This document shows positions 16,246-25,698 of a stretch of DNA of 64,000 bases, one piece after another; position 1 is the first letter of the stretch; each line of letters opens with the position of its first letter. The notes beneath the pieces are model-generated. The model worked only from the letters and a program-made list of their open reading frames with translations. It was not told the origin of the DNA and made no database searches. Made by a program: the position numbers and the translations under genes. The stretch is from Tessaracoccus sp. MC1679. Its GTDB lineage: Bacteria; Actinomycetota; Actinomycetes; Propionibacteriales; Propionibacteriaceae. The stretch lies in assembly GCF_014164775.1 (NCBI RefSeq), contig NZ_JACJGB010000001.1, forward strand, positions 124,001-188,000, given 5' to 3'.

Positions 16246-17262
16246 TCAGCGCAGCGAACCGTAGGTGTGCTGCGCCTTCTGCAGTGCCGACACGTAGCCC
16301 TCGCGCTCGTAGGCGTCCGGCGCGGCCTCCGCGGGCACCGCCAGGAGCCCGCGGGCCTTGGACAGCGTCAGGCCCTTAGCGGTCAGCCACTGGCCGAGGC
16401 CGTCGACGAGCACCTGCGCATAGGCAGGCCCGCGTCGGATGAGCGACGAGGTGGTCATCACGACGTCCGCGCCGGCGAGAATGTACTTGACCACGTCGTC
16501 GGCGGTGTCCACGCCGGTGGTGGCGGCCAGCGAGGCCTCCACCGTGCCGTGCAGCACCGAGATCCACGTGCGCGGCAGCCGCGCCTCCACCGGGGACGAC
16601 AGCGTCACCCCGGACTCCACAGTCATGCGGTCCAGGTCGATGTCCGGCTGGAGGAACCGGTTGAACAGAACCAGCCCGTCCGCCCCCGCCGCGTCGAGGC
16701 GGACCGCCATGTTGCCCACCGAGGAGAAGTAGGGGCTGAGCTTCACCGCCACGGGAATGCCGACGGCGCCCTTGACCGCGGCGAGGATGGCCAGGTGCCG
16801 CTCCTCCACCGAGTGGCCCGACATCATCACGTCGCCGGGCACGAAGTAGATGTTGAGCTCGATGGCGGCGGCTCCGGCCTCCTCCAGCTGGCGCGCCGTC
16901 TGCGTCCAGCCGCCCACCGAGGCCCCGTTGAGCGAGGCGATGAGGGGTACGTCGACGGCCGCGGCCGCCTGTTCCACCAGGGTGAGGTAGGCGTGGCTGG
17001 CGTCGTGGGCCGCCCTCGGTACCGTCGGGAAGTAGGACAGCGCCTCCGCGTGTGAGTCCTCGTACATCTCCTCCAGCGCCGCGACCGCCTCAGCCTCGCG
17101 GCGCAGCTGCTCCTCGAACAGCGAGTACAGCACGACGGCACCGACGCCGCCGTCGGCCAGCGCCCTCACGCCGGCCACCGTCTGCGACAGCGGCCCTGCG
17201 GACGCGACGACCGGGTTGCGCAGGGTGAGCCCCAGGTAGGTGGTGGCGAGATCGGTCATCAT
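16246..17262 (-). CDS. Dihydroorotate dehydrogenase-like protein linked to PFOR
   Basis: A 338-residue TIM-barrel flavoprotein of the DHOD-like family: LGLTLRNPVVASAGPLSQT, PLIASLNGASVGGW, IELNIYF, PVAVKLSPYFSSV and a late ILAGADVVMTTSSLI segment. Members of this subgroup are often found beside nifJ in anaerobes and are not the pyrimidine PyrD; their substrate is not known. The start ATG overlaps the nifJ stop, giving tight coupling with PFOR and the GltD-like gene. An alternative start lies one codon later. Ferredoxin-linked redox chemistry is inferred from the neighbours. Confidence 0.8.
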   Translation of the reverse strand: MMTDLATTYLGLTLRNPVVASAGPLSQTVAGVRALADGGVGAVVLYSLFEEQLRREAEAVAALEEMYEDSHAEALSYFPTVPRAAHDASHAYLTLVEQAAAAVDVPLIASLNGASVGGWTQTARQLEEAGAAAIELNIYFVPGDVMMSGHSVEERHLAILAAVKGAVGIPVAVKLSPYFSSVGNMAVRLDAAGADGLVLFNRFLQPDIDLDRMTVESGVTLSSPVEARLPRTWISVLHGTVEASLAATTGVDTADDVVKYILAGADVVMTTSSLIRRGPAYAQVLVDGLGQWLTAKGLTLSKARGLLAVPAEAAPDAYEREGYVSALQKAQHTYGSLR

Positions 17263-20200
17263 CGGTTCCTCGGATCGGCTGCGAACTGGTGAGCGCCCCG
17301 GCCGGCGAGCTCTTCGTACTCGGACCACTTGCGGTCCACCTGCTCCTGCGCCAGGGCAAGGAGGCGGTCCGCCTCCACGGGATCCGCCGCGCGAAGCACC
17401 TTGTAGCGCAGCTCGGCGGACTGGTACTTCTGCAGCGACATCCGCGGCCGCGGCGAATCCAGCAGGAACGGGTTGCCGCCCGAGTCGCGGATGACGGGGT
17501 TGTAGCGCATCAGCGGCCAGTGTCCGGAGTTGACGGCCCGGTACTGCTGCTCGAGGCCCTTGCGGATGTCGTAGCCGTGCGCGATGCAGTGGCTGTAGGC
17601 GATGATCAGGCTGGGGCCGTCGTAGGCCTCGGCCTCCCTGAACGCCTTGAGCGTCTGCTGCGGGTCCGCGCCCATCGCCACGCGGGCCACGTAGACCGAC
17701 CCGTAGGCCATCGCCTGCATGGCCAGGTCCTTCTTGTTGGTCAGCTTCCCGCCGGAGGCGAACTTCGCGACGGCGCCCAGCGGCGTGGACTTCGAGGCCT
17801 GGCCTCCGGTGTTGGAGTACACCTCGGTGTCCAGGACAAGGATGTTGACGTTGCGGCCGGAGGCCAGGACGTGGTCCACGCCACCCGAGCCGATGTCGTA
17901 GGCCCACCCGTCGCCGCCGACGATCCACACCGAGCGGCGCATCAGGTGATCCGCGACGCTGCGCAGGTCTTCCGCGGCGATCCCCTTGAGCCCGACGAGC
18001 TTCTCCTTGAGCCGGTTGACCCGCTCCAGCTGCGCGGTCAGTTCGGAGCCCTGGCGTTGGGGCGCGCCCAGGATTCCGTCGACCAGAGCGTCATCGCCGA
18101 TCTCGTCGCGGAGCTCGGCAAGCCTCGTGCGGGCGAGGTTCTCGTGCAGGTCCGCGGCCAGGCGGATGCCCAGGCCGAACTCGGCGTTGTCCTCGAACAG
18201 GGAGTTGGACCAGGCCGGCCCGCGGCCCGCGGCGTTCTTGGCCCAGGGCGTCGTCGGCAGGTTGCCGCCATAGATCGAGGAGCAGCCGGTGGCGTTGGCG
18301 ATGGTGGCGCGGTCGCCGAACAGTTGGCTGAGCAGCTTGAGGTAGGGCGTCTCACCGCAGCCGGAGCAGGCGCCCGAGAACTCGAACAGAGGCTCCAGGA
18401 ACTGGGTGCCGCGGATGGTGCCGAAGTCCACCCGTGAGCGGTCGTTCTGCGGGATGGTCTCGAAGTACTCGACCGCCTCCTTCTCCTTCTCCCGTTCCAG
18501 CAGGGGAACCAGGTTGATCGCACGCCGCGACGGCTGGTCCACCGGCTTGACCGGACAGGCCTCCACGCACAGCCCGCAGCCGGTGCAGTCCTCCACGTAG
18601 ACCTGAAGGGTGTAGCGGGTCTGCGGCAGGCCGGCGGCGTTCAGCGGCGCCGACTGGAACCCCTCCGGCGCGTCGCCGATGGCATCGGCCGGGTAGCTCT
18701 TGGCGCGCAACACCGAGTGGGGACAGACGAACGCGCAGTTGCCGCACTGGATGCAGGACTCGGCGTCCCACTCGGCCACGATCTCGGAGATGTTGCGCTT
18801 CTCGAACTTGGTGGTGCCCGACGGGTAGGTCCCGTCCACTGGGAGCGAGGAGACCGGCAGGTCGTCGCCGCGACCCGTCAGCATGGTCGCGGTGACGGTG
18901 CGCACGAACTTGGGCGCATTGGCGGGCACGGGCGGGATGAACCCGTGATCCGAGGAGGCGAAGTCCGGCACCACCACCTCGTGCAGCTCGGCCAGCGCCG
19001 CATCCACGGCCTCGTGGTTCTTGCGCACCACCTCGGCGGACTTGCGGGCGTAGGTCTTGGTGATCGCATCCTTGATCTTGTCGATGGCCTTGTCGCGTGG
19101 CAGGACGCCGGAGATGGCGAAGAAGCAGGTCTGCAGGATGGTGTTGGTGCGGCTGCCCAGCCCGGCGGCGCGCGCGACCTTCCCGGCGTCGATGACGTAG
19201 ACCTTGATCCCCAGCTCGATGATCCGGCGCTGAACCGGGAGGGGAAGCTGATGCCAGGTCCCCTCCGGGCCGTAGGGGGCGTTGAGCAGCAGCACGGTGC
19301 CGGGCCTGGCGAACTCGAGCACGTCGACCCGCTCCAGGATGGACCAGTGGTGGCAGCCGATGAAGCCCGCCTGGTTGATCAGGTACGGCGCGTGGATGGG
19401 GTGAGGCCCGAAGCGCAGGTGCGACACCGTCCTCGACCCCGACTTCTTCGAGTCGTAGACGAAGTAGCCCTGCGCGAAGGTGTCCTCGGAGGAGCCGAGG
19501 ATCTTGATGGTGTTCTTGTTGGCGCCGACGGTGCCGTCCGAGCCGAGGCCGTAGAAGACGGCGCGCAGGGTCTCGGGGTTCTCCAGGTCCAGCGTCGGGT
19601 CGTAGTCCAACGAGAGATGGGTGACGTCGTCGTGGATGCCGACGGTGAACCGCGGCCTGGGCGAATCGAGACCGAGCTCCTCGTAGATCGCCTGCACCAT
19701 GGCGGGCGTGAACTCCTTCGACGACAGGCCGTAGCGGCCGCCGATGGTGATCGGCAGCTCGTCGCGCAGCCCGCCCGCGACAGCCTCCGCCAACAGCGAG
19801 GTCACGTCCAGGAACATCGGTTCGCCGGAGGCGCCCGACTCCTTGGTGCGGTCCAGCACCGCGACCCTCTTCGCGGTGGCCGGAAGGGCGGCCAGGAACG
19901 CGTCGGTGGGGAACGGCCGGTAGAGACGGATCTGGATGACGCCGACGCGCCCCCCTGCCTCGTTGATGCGGTCCACGACGGGGGTGACGGCCTCCACGCC
20001 GGAGCCCATGATCACCACGACGCGGTCCGCATCCGGCGCGCCGTGATACTCGACGAGCCCATAGCGGCGGCCGGTGAGTTCGGCGAACTTGTCCATCTCG
20101 TTGGCGATCACCTTCGGCGCCCACTGGTAGTACAGGTTGGCCGTCTCGCGGGACTGGAAGTAGGTGTCGGGGTTCTGCGCGGTGCCGCGGATGAACGGGT

Positions 20201-20831
20201 TGGCGGGGCTCAACGCACGGGCGCGGTGCTCCATCACCAGCTCGCGGGGGATGAACTGGCGCAGCTCGTCGTCGGTGAGCTTGGTCAGGGTGTTGAGTTC
20301 GTGGGAGGTGCGGAACCCGTCGAAGAAGTGCACGATCGGCAGCCGGGTGCGCAGCGTGGCCGAGTGCGCCACCGCGGCCATGTCGTGGGCCTCCTGCACG
20401 GAGGCCGAGCTCAGGAGGCACACCCCGGTCTGCCGGACGGCCATCACGTCCTGGTGGTCGCCGAAGATGGACAGGCCCTGCGTGGCCAGGGATCGCGCGG
20501 CCACGTGGAACACCGTCGAGGTGAGCTCGCCGGCGATCCGGTACATGTTGGGGATCATCAGGAGCAGGCCCTGCGACGCCGTGAACGTGGTGGACAGCGC
20601 ACCGCCCTGGAGGGCGCCGTGCATGGCTCCGGCCGCGCCGCCCTCGGACTGCATCTCGATGACGGTGGGAACCTGGCCGTAGATGTTGGCCCGGCCGTGC
20701 GCGGACCACTCGTCGGCCAGCTCCGCCATCGTCGACGACGGGGTGATGGGGTAGATCGAGCACAGCTCGCTGACGCGGTAGGCGACGTCGGCCGCTGCCT
20801 CGTTGCCGTCAATGATGGCCTTGGTGCTCAT
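17259..20831 (-). CDS. nifJ: Pyruvate:ferredoxin (flavodoxin) oxidoreductase
   Basis: A 1190-residue single-chain PFOR, the normal length. Domains in order: pyrimidine-binding domain (ELCSIYPITPSSTMAELADEW near residue 20), transketolase-like domain II, the gamma domain, a two-[4Fe-4S] ferredoxin domain near 690-760 (CIQCGNCAFVCP and CTGCGLCVEACP), and the TPP domain with a proximal cluster (GACSGCGETPY; GDGWAYDIG near 980; NTGGQASKSTP). It converts pyruvate and CoA to acetyl-CoA, CO2 and reduced ferredoxin and is oxygen sensitive in most organisms. Its ATG overlaps the stop of the GltD-like gene (ATGA). Confidence 0.95.
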   Translation of the reverse strand: MSTKAIIDGNEAAADVAYRVSELCSIYPITPSSTMAELADEWSAHGRANIYGQVPTVIEMQSEGGAAGAMHGALQGGALSTTFTASQGLLLMIPNMYRIAGELTSTVFHVAARSLATQGLSIFGDHQDVMAVRQTGVCLLSSASVQEAHDMAAVAHSATLRTRLPIVHFFDGFRTSHELNTLTKLTDDELRQFIPRELVMEHRARALSPANPFIRGTAQNPDTYFQSRETANLYYQWAPKVIANEMDKFAELTGRRYGLVEYHGAPDADRVVVIMGSGVEAVTPVVDRINEAGGRVGVIQIRLYRPFPTDAFLAALPATAKRVAVLDRTKESGASGEPMFLDVTSLLAEAVAGGLRDELPITIGGRYGLSSKEFTPAMVQAIYEELGLDSPRPRFTVGIHDDVTHLSLDYDPTLDLENPETLRAVFYGLGSDGTVGANKNTIKILGSSEDTFAQGYFVYDSKKSGSRTVSHLRFGPHPIHAPYLINQAGFIGCHHWSILERVDVLEFARPGTVLLLNAPYGPEGTWHQLPLPVQRRIIELGIKVYVIDAGKVARAAGLGSRTNTILQTCFFAISGVLPRDKAIDKIKDAITKTYARKSAEVVRKNHEAVDAALAELHEVVVPDFASSDHGFIPPVPANAPKFVRTVTATMLTGRGDDLPVSSLPVDGTYPSGTTKFEKRNISEIVAEWDAESCIQCGNCAFVCPHSVLRAKSYPADAIGDAPEGFQSAPLNAAGLPQTRYTLQVYVEDCTGCGLCVEACPVKPVDQPSRRAINLVPLLEREKEKEAVEYFETIPQNDRSRVDFGTIRGTQFLEPLFEFSGACSGCGETPYLKLLSQLFGDRATIANATGCSSIYGGNLPTTPWAKNAAGRGPAWSNSLFEDNAEFGLGIRLAADLHENLARTRLAELRDEIGDDALVDGILGAPQRQGSELTAQLERVNRLKEKLVGLKGIAAEDLRSVADHLMRRSVWIVGGDGWAYDIGSGGVDHVLASGRNVNILVLDTEVYSNTGGQASKSTPLGAVAKFASGGKLTNKKDLAMQAMAYGSVYVARVAMGADPQQTLKAFREAEAYDGPSLIIAYSHCIAHGYDIRKGLEQQYRAVNSGHWPLMRYNPVIRDSGGNPFLLDSPRPRMSLQKYQSAELRYKVLRAADPVEADRLLALAQEQVDRKWSEYEELAGRGAHQFAADPRNR

Positions 20832-22465
20832 CGGGGGCCCTCCTGGATCATCTCGATGGCGTGGACGGGGCACTGCTCGAAGCAGCTGGCACAGCCGGTG
20901 CACTTCTCGTAGTCGAAGCGGTACCGGTTGCCCTTGCCGAGCTTGATCACCGCGTCCTCGGGGCAGGCGCCCAGGCAGCCGTCGCATTCGAAACAGTTGC
21001 CGCAGCTCAGGCACCGGTCGGCCTCGTAGGCGGCCTCTGCGTCGGTGAGGCCCGCTACCACCTCGCCGAAGCCTTCGAGCCGCTCCTCGATGTCGGTCTC
21101 GGCCTGGACACGGCGCTCGTGGTCACCGAAATACCACAGGTTCATCATCGGGAGGGTGACCACCGGGTGCTTCTCCACCGGCACCCATTCCTCCTTGTTG
21201 AGCCAGGCGTCGATCCGCCGGGCCGCCTTCTTGCCGTGGCCCACGCCGATGGTGACGGTGCGGTCCGACGGCACGGCGTCGCCGCCGGCGAAGATGCCCG
21301 GCACCGCCGTCATCAGGCTGTGCGGGTCCACCTCCACCACGTCGTCGTTGAAGCTCATCCCGGGGATGGCGCGCAGGAAGTGGGTGTCGGCGCGCTGGCC
21401 GAGGGCGAGGATGACGGTGTCCGCCTCCAGCTTCTCGAACACCCCGGTGCCGCGGGCCTTGCCGTCCTCGTCGAGCTCCATGATCTCGACGGTGAGGTCC
21501 TCGTCGTTCATCGAGGTGATGGTGCGCAGCCAGTTCATCTGCACGCCCTCCGCCTGGGCCCCCTCCAACTCGTCGGCGTGGGCGGGCATCTGCGCCATGC
21601 TGCGGCGGTACACCACCACCGATTCCTCGGCGCCGAGCCGGCGCGCGACGCGGGCCACGTCCATCGCGGTGTTGCCGCCGCCGTAGATCGCCACCTTGCG
21701 CCCGATGATGGGGCGCTCGCCGGAGGCGACGTCGCGCAGGAAGCTGACGGCGTCCAGCACTCGGGTGGCGTCTGCTGCAGGGATGTCGACGCGCTTGGAG
21801 ATGTGGGCACCCACTGCCACGAAGACCGCGTCGAACGCGCCATCGCGCTGGGTGGCGAGAAGATCCTTGATGGGGGTGTTCTGCCGGAACACCACGCCGA
21901 GCTCCACCAACCGCAGCAGCTCGGCGTCCAGCACGTCGCGCGGAAGCCGGTACTCGGGGATGCCGTAGCGCATCATCCCGCCGGGTTTGTCGCCCGCGTC
22001 GAAGATCTCCACGGCGTGGCCGAGCCGGGCAAGGTGGTAGGCGGCGGAGAGGCCGGCCGGGCCGGAGCCCACCACCATCACGCGCCTGCCGGAGCGGCGT
22101 CGGGGCTGCGGGACGCGCCAGCCTTTCTCAATCGCCAGGTCTCCGAGATAGCGCTCGACGGAGTGGATGGAGACCGCCTCGTCGAGGTCCTTGCGGTTGC
22201 AGTCCGTCTCGCACGGGTGGTAGCAGACGCGGCCGTGGATGGCCGGAAACGGGTTGTCGGCGACGAGCTGACGCCACGCCGCCTCCGCCTCGCCCGCTTT
22301 GATCAGCCGCAGCCACTCCTGGATGTTCTCCCCGGCAGGGCAGCCCGCGTTGCACGGCGGAAGCATGTCCAGATAGATCGGCTTCCGTGATCTCACCGGG
22401 GCCACCCGCCCCGCTGTGTGACTGAGATCCGGCTGGACTGTCATGTCCCTGCGCTCGGCGGCCAT
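20828..22465 (-). CDS. GltD-like NAD(P)H/FAD oxidoreductase with C-terminal two-cluster ferredoxin domain
   Basis: A 545-residue protein. The N-terminal Cys-rich region (CNAGCPAGENIQEWL, then CYHPCETDCNRKDLD) is typical of glutamate synthase small subunits. FAD motif VVGSGPAGLSAAYHLARLG is near residue 131 and NAD motif AIYGGGNTAMDVARV near 262. The C-terminus adds CLSCGNCFECDGCLGACP and CTGCASCFEQCPVHAIEM. It is cotranscribed with nifJ and no glutamate synthase large subunit is nearby, so it probably moves electrons between NAD(P)H and ferredoxin or a PFOR partner. AAAAGGGG precedes the chosen ATG. The true acceptor is not known. Confidence 0.82.
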   Translation of the reverse strand: MAAERRDMTVQPDLSHTAGRVAPVRSRKPIYLDMLPPCNAGCPAGENIQEWLRLIKAGEAEAAWRQLVADNPFPAIHGRVCYHPCETDCNRKDLDEAVSIHSVERYLGDLAIEKGWRVPQPRRRSGRRVMVVGSGPAGLSAAYHLARLGHAVEIFDAGDKPGGMMRYGIPEYRLPRDVLDAELLRLVELGVVFRQNTPIKDLLATQRDGAFDAVFVAVGAHISKRVDIPAADATRVLDAVSFLRDVASGERPIIGRKVAIYGGGNTAMDVARVARRLGAEESVVVYRRSMAQMPAHADELEGAQAEGVQMNWLRTITSMNDEDLTVEIMELDEDGKARGTGVFEKLEADTVILALGQRADTHFLRAIPGMSFNDDVVEVDPHSLMTAVPGIFAGGDAVPSDRTVTIGVGHGKKAARRIDAWLNKEEWVPVEKHPVVTLPMMNLWYFGDHERRVQAETDIEERLEGFGEVVAGLTDAEAAYEADRCLSCGNCFECDGCLGACPEDAVIKLGKGNRYRFDYEKCTGCASCFEQCPVHAIEMIQEGPR

Positions 22466-22537
22466 CGTTGCCCCTTTTCGTAGCTACTACCAAGCATCGT
22501 AGGGGGGCGGGGTATGCCGGGAGACCTGGGGGCAGAC

Positions 22538-22565
22538 AAAGGCCCGCTTGTGAAAGCGGGCCTTT
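22538..22565 (-). terminator. Hairpin terminator downstream of trxA
   Basis: AAAGGCCCGCTT and AAGCGGGCCTTT form a 12-bp perfect stem around a 4-base loop, 21 bp after the thioredoxin stop. The TTT at the end of the stem gives a short U-tract. Confidence 0.75.
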
Positions 22566-22586
22566 CGCGTCAGCTGTCGCTCACGC

Positions 22587-22946
22587 TCACGGCTTGGCTT
22601 GCGCCTCCTCGACGAGGGTGTCGATATCCAGGGCCTTGATCTGCTCGATGAGCGAATCCACCTGCTTGCCGTTGAGCAGGCCGGCCTGGCGGAAGACCAG
22701 GTTGCCGCGGCGGAAGGCCATGATGGTGGGAATGGACTGGATCTCCCACGCGGCGGCCACGTCACGGGCGTCCTCGGTGTCCACCTTGGCGAACACAACG
22801 TCGTCGTGACGGGCCGAGGCATCCTCATAGATCGGCGCGAAGCGCTTGCACGGGCCGCACCAGTCGGCCCAGAAGTCGATCAGCACGACCTCGTTCTCGT
22901 TGACGGTGTCGTTGAAGTTCTCTGCGGTCAGGGCTGTGGTCGCCAT
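22587..22946 (-). CDS. trxA: Thioredoxin
   Basis: A 119-residue cytosolic thioredoxin with the active site WCGPC at residues 29-33 inside LIDFWADWCGPCKRFAP, the cis-proline segment IQSIPTIMAF and a standard fold. It reduces protein disulfides. The start at 22946 follows an AAAGGGGAT ribosome site. A hairpin terminator lies downstream and a 121-bp gap upstream, so it is probably monocistronic. No thioredoxin reductase gene is nearby. Confidence 0.92.
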   Translation of the reverse strand: MATTALTAENFNDTVNENEVVLIDFWADWCGPCKRFAPIYEDASARHDDVVFAKVDTEDARDVAAAWEIQSIPTIMAFRRGNLVFRQAGLLNGKQVDSLIEQIKALDIDTLVEEAQAKP

Positions 22947-23047
22947 GGGCGATCCCCTTTCTTCCTTGTGTCGTTCGTCGCGGGGTACAACACGCGACTG
23001 CGGCGCGGTATTCCCGCAGTGGGACACCCCGTGGGGTATGGCCCAGC

Positions 23048-23071
23048 GTAGCCGACCTTCGGATCGGCTAC
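23048..23071 (-). terminator. Possible hairpin terminator overlapping the methyltransferase stop
   Basis: GTAGCCGA and TCGGCTAC form a perfect 8-bp stem with an 8-base loop, and the stop codon of the upstream methyltransferase lies inside the stem. There is no T-run, so termination is uncertain. Confidence 0.4.
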
Positions 23072-23823
23072 TTGATGGCGATCAGCCGGCGCATGGGCAG
23101 CGGCACCCGGACCGGTCCTGATTGCTCGGCGCGGGCCGCGAGAAAGTCGACGGCGGCCATGGTGCGGTTCCGGGTCGTCGCCCCGCGGAGCCCTGCGAAG
23201 AGCCGCTCCGCGTCCTCGCGGTTCGCGATCTCCACGTAGTACTTCGCCCGACGGTCCTCGGCCTTGGTGAGGCCGGCGGCGAGGAGCGCGTCGCGCGCCC
23301 GGAACTCCGTGATCCCGGGCAGCAGCGGCGCCACCCGAAGGATCTGGGCCAGCCGGGTGACCAGCCGCAGGTCCTGGGTGTTGGCGGGGCGCAGCGACGG
23401 CGTCAGCGCGGCGAACACGCCGCCCGGGCGGAGCACCCGCGACACCTCGGACATCAGCCGCGGCCGGTCCGCCACGACGGCGATGCCCAGCGACGAGACC
23501 ACGGCGTCGAAGCTGTTGTCCGAGAAGGGCAGGTACGACGCGTGGCCCAGCACCAGCGGTCCGCGGTGACGATGCGCCGCCTCGACCAGCTCCGCCTCCG
23601 AGCGGTCCAGCCCGATCACCGTCCGGCCGGGCCGCTGCAGCCGCTCGATCATCGCACCGGCGCCGCAGGCCAGGTCCAGCACCGTCGACGCCGAGGCCGA
23701 CACCGAGCGCGCCAACCACTCGTAGGGCGTCCGATCACCGCCGTAGGCGCGGCTCAGCACGTCCTCCATGGCGCCCGGGCCGCTCGTCCCGAGCCACCTC
23801 AGCTCCTCATGGTTCTCACTCAT
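23068..23823 (-). CDS. Class I SAM-dependent methyltransferase
   Basis: A 251-residue methyltransferase with motif I VLDLACGAGAMIERL near residue 48, an acidic strand-end IGLDRSEAELV, a LPFSDNSFDAVVSSLG segment and a VLRPGGVFA turn. The substrate is not evident; the fold resembles UbiE/Methyltransf_11 enzymes. Its start overlaps the end of the DtxR regulator by 8 bp, so the two are probably cotranscribed and perhaps coregulated by metal. A hairpin overlaps its stop. Confidence 0.8.
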   Translation of the reverse strand: MSENHEELRWLGTSGPGAMEDVLSRAYGGDRTPYEWLARSVSASASTVLDLACGAGAMIERLQRPGRTVIGLDRSEAELVEAAHRHRGPLVLGHASYLPFSDNSFDAVVSSLGIAVVADRPRLMSEVSRVLRPGGVFAALTPSLRPANTQDLRLVTRLAQILRVAPLLPGITEFRARDALLAAGLTKAEDRRAKYYVEIANREDAERLFAGLRGATTRNRTMAAVDFLAARAEQSGPVRVPLPMRRLIAIK

Positions 23824-24505
23824 CGCGACTCACGAACAGCAGTTCGGAGGCGAACAGGCCCACATCCGTGGTGACTCCGTCGATGTCCACCCGCACCACG
23901 TCCACATCGCGGTGGGCCAGGAGCGAGACGCCCGGCCTGAACCCGGCGGCAGCGAGCGCGGGCAGCATGCCGTGATCGGCCTGCAGATTCTCGCTCATCC
24001 GCTGCAGCACGAAGCGCTGCGGTTGATCGGTGACGAGGTCAGCAAGCGGGTCCGCGTGCTCCCGGAACGGCGTGTGCTCGACGTCCACGCCCAGTTCCTT
24101 GAGCCCCGGGATGGGGTTGCCGTAGGGCGAGCGGGTGGGCGAATCCAGGATGGCCACCAGCCGCTTCTCGACGTCGATGGAGATGACGTGCTCCCAGCGG
24201 CAGGCCTCGTCGTGCACCTTCTCCCACTCCAGCCCGATCACTTCGGTCAGCAGGCACTCGGCCAGGCGGTGCTTCCGCATCACGTCGCGGGCGAGCGTGG
24301 CCCCGGTGCGGGTGAGGCGGATCGTTCGGTCGGTGTCGACGTGCAGGAGGCCGTCGCGCTCCATGCGGGCGACGGTCTGGGACACGGTGGGGCCGGACTG
24401 GTGCAGCCGCTCGGCAATCCGGGCACGGAGGGGCTGCACCCCCTCTTCCAACAGCTCGTAGACGGTGCGGAGATACATCTCCGTGGTGTCGATCAGGTCG
24501 CTCAT
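23816..24505 (-). CDS. DtxR/IdeR-family metal-dependent regulator
   Basis: A 229-residue protein with an N-terminal winged helix (DTTEMYLRTVYELLEEGVQP and SGPTVSQTVARMERDG), a dimerisation and metal-binding domain (DVMRKHRLAECLLTEVIG, WEKVHDEACRWEHVIS with His and Cys ligands) and a C-terminal SH3/FeoA-like domain. DtxR and IdeR repress iron uptake genes when Fe(II) is bound. The Cys in DEACRWEHV and the length favour an iron-type IdeR over a short MntR. The start at 24505 is chosen because the family begins with this helix. It overlaps the methyltransferase gene downstream. Confidence 0.88.
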   Translation of the reverse strand: MSDLIDTTEMYLRTVYELLEEGVQPLRARIAERLHQSGPTVSQTVARMERDGLLHVDTDRTIRLTRTGATLARDVMRKHRLAECLLTEVIGLEWEKVHDEACRWEHVISIDVEKRLVAILDSPTRSPYGNPIPGLKELGVDVEHTPFREHADPLADLVTDQPQRFVLQRMSENLQADHGMLPALAAAGFRPGVSLLAHRDVDVVRVDIDGVTTDVGLFASELLFVSRDE

Positions 24506-24552
24506 CCGGTTGCCCCCTTCGCCACCCATCCTAGTGTCGCGGGGTGGGTGCA

Positions 24553-25686
24553 TCAGGGCCGAGGCGGGACCACCCATTCGCCGCGACGCATCACGGCGTG
24601 CAGGCGCCCATCGTCGTCGACGAGGCAGACGTCGGCCAGGCGGCCGGGCGCGAGGCGGCCCACGTCGTCGAGCCGGTGCCAGGCCGCGGGCGTGGTGGCC
24701 GCCATCAGGGCCGCGTCGGGGATACTCACCCCCACCTCCTGCACCACGAACTCGAACGCCTTGTCCATCGTCAAGGTCGAGCCCGCGATCGCGCCGGGTG
24801 CTCCGTCGGCGGTGACCAGCCGCGCGGTGCCGTCGGAGACCTCCACCTCGAGCTCACCCAGGATGTAGCGCCCGTCGCCCTTGCCGGTGGCGCTCATGGC
24901 GTCGGTGACCAGGGCGACGCGGCGGGGTGTCGCGGCGTCGATGCTCATCGCGGCGATCACGGGCTTGTGGTGGACACCGTCGCAGATCAGCTCCACCATC
25001 ACGCGCTGGTCGGCCAGCAGGACCGGCACCGGGCCGGGGTCGCGGTGGTGGATCGAGCGCATCGCTGAGAACAGGTGGGTGGCGACGGTGGCGCCCCACT
25101 CGATGGACTCCGCGGTCCGGATGTCGTCCGCGTCGGAGTGCCCGAACGCCACCGCCACACCCGCCTCCGTGAAGCGACGGGTCGCGGCCTCGGCATGCTC
25201 GAGCTCCACGGCGAGGGTGATCATCCGCAGCGCCGGGCCGCCCGCGGCGATGAGCCGTTCGACCGAGGCCGGGTCCGGGACCCGCAGGAGCGCCTCGTCG
25301 TGGGCGCCCTTGCGCTCCGGGGCCAGGAACGGGCCCTCGAGGTGGATGCCCGCGAGATCGCCCGCATCATGCAGGGCGCGGAGGACCGCCAACTGCGCCT
25401 CCAGCTTCTCCAACGGCTCGGTGACGGTGCTGGCGAACATCGTGGTGGTGCCGTGCGTCCGGTGGTGCGCGATGGCCTCGAGGTTGCGGGCCGGGTCCGG
25501 GTCGCCGAAGCTGACGCCGACAGCGCCGTGGCAGTGGGTGTCGACGAACCCCGGCACCGCCCACAGCCGGCCCCCTCCCCCGCCTGGCTGGACGGACACG
25601 ATGCGCCCGCCCTCGATCAGGATCGTGGCGTTCTCCACCACCCCTTCCGGAGTGACGGCATGGGCGACGGTGAGCTGATGGGCCAT
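24553..25686 (-). CDS. nagA: N-acetylglucosamine-6-phosphate deacetylase
   Basis: A 377-residue amidohydrolase-fold enzyme. Metal and active-site motifs are GFVDTHCHGAVG near residue 50, HLEGPFLAPERKGAH near 116, AFGHSDAD, ATHLFSAMRSIHHRDPG near 205 and LVTDAMSATGKGDG near 260. It removes the acetyl group from GlcNAc-6-phosphate; the product is the substrate of NagB, encoded separately at 33722. The ATG at 25686 is preferred; a TTG at 25698 is an in-frame alternative that abuts the previous gene's stop. Confidence 0.92.
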   Translation of the reverse strand: MAHQLTVAHAVTPEGVVENATILIEGGRIVSVQPGGGGGRLWAVPGFVDTHCHGAVGVSFGDPDPARNLEAIAHHRTHGTTTMFASTVTEPLEKLEAQLAVLRALHDAGDLAGIHLEGPFLAPERKGAHDEALLRVPDPASVERLIAAGGPALRMITLAVELEHAEAATRRFTEAGVAVAFGHSDADDIRTAESIEWGATVATHLFSAMRSIHHRDPGPVPVLLADQRVMVELICDGVHHKPVIAAMSIDAATPRRVALVTDAMSATGKGDGRYILGELEVEVSDGTARLVTADGAPGAIAGSTLTMDKAFEFVVQEVGVSIPDAALMAATTPAAWHRLDDVGRLAPGRLADVCLVDDDGRLHAVMRRGEWVVPPRP

Positions 25687-25698
25687 GGCCTCATCCAA

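Noticed and set aside
16246-17262. Calling the DHOD-like gene pyrD
   Set aside because: Its position in a PFOR operon and its sequence group fit the PFOR-linked DHOD-like proteins, not the pyrimidine enzyme.
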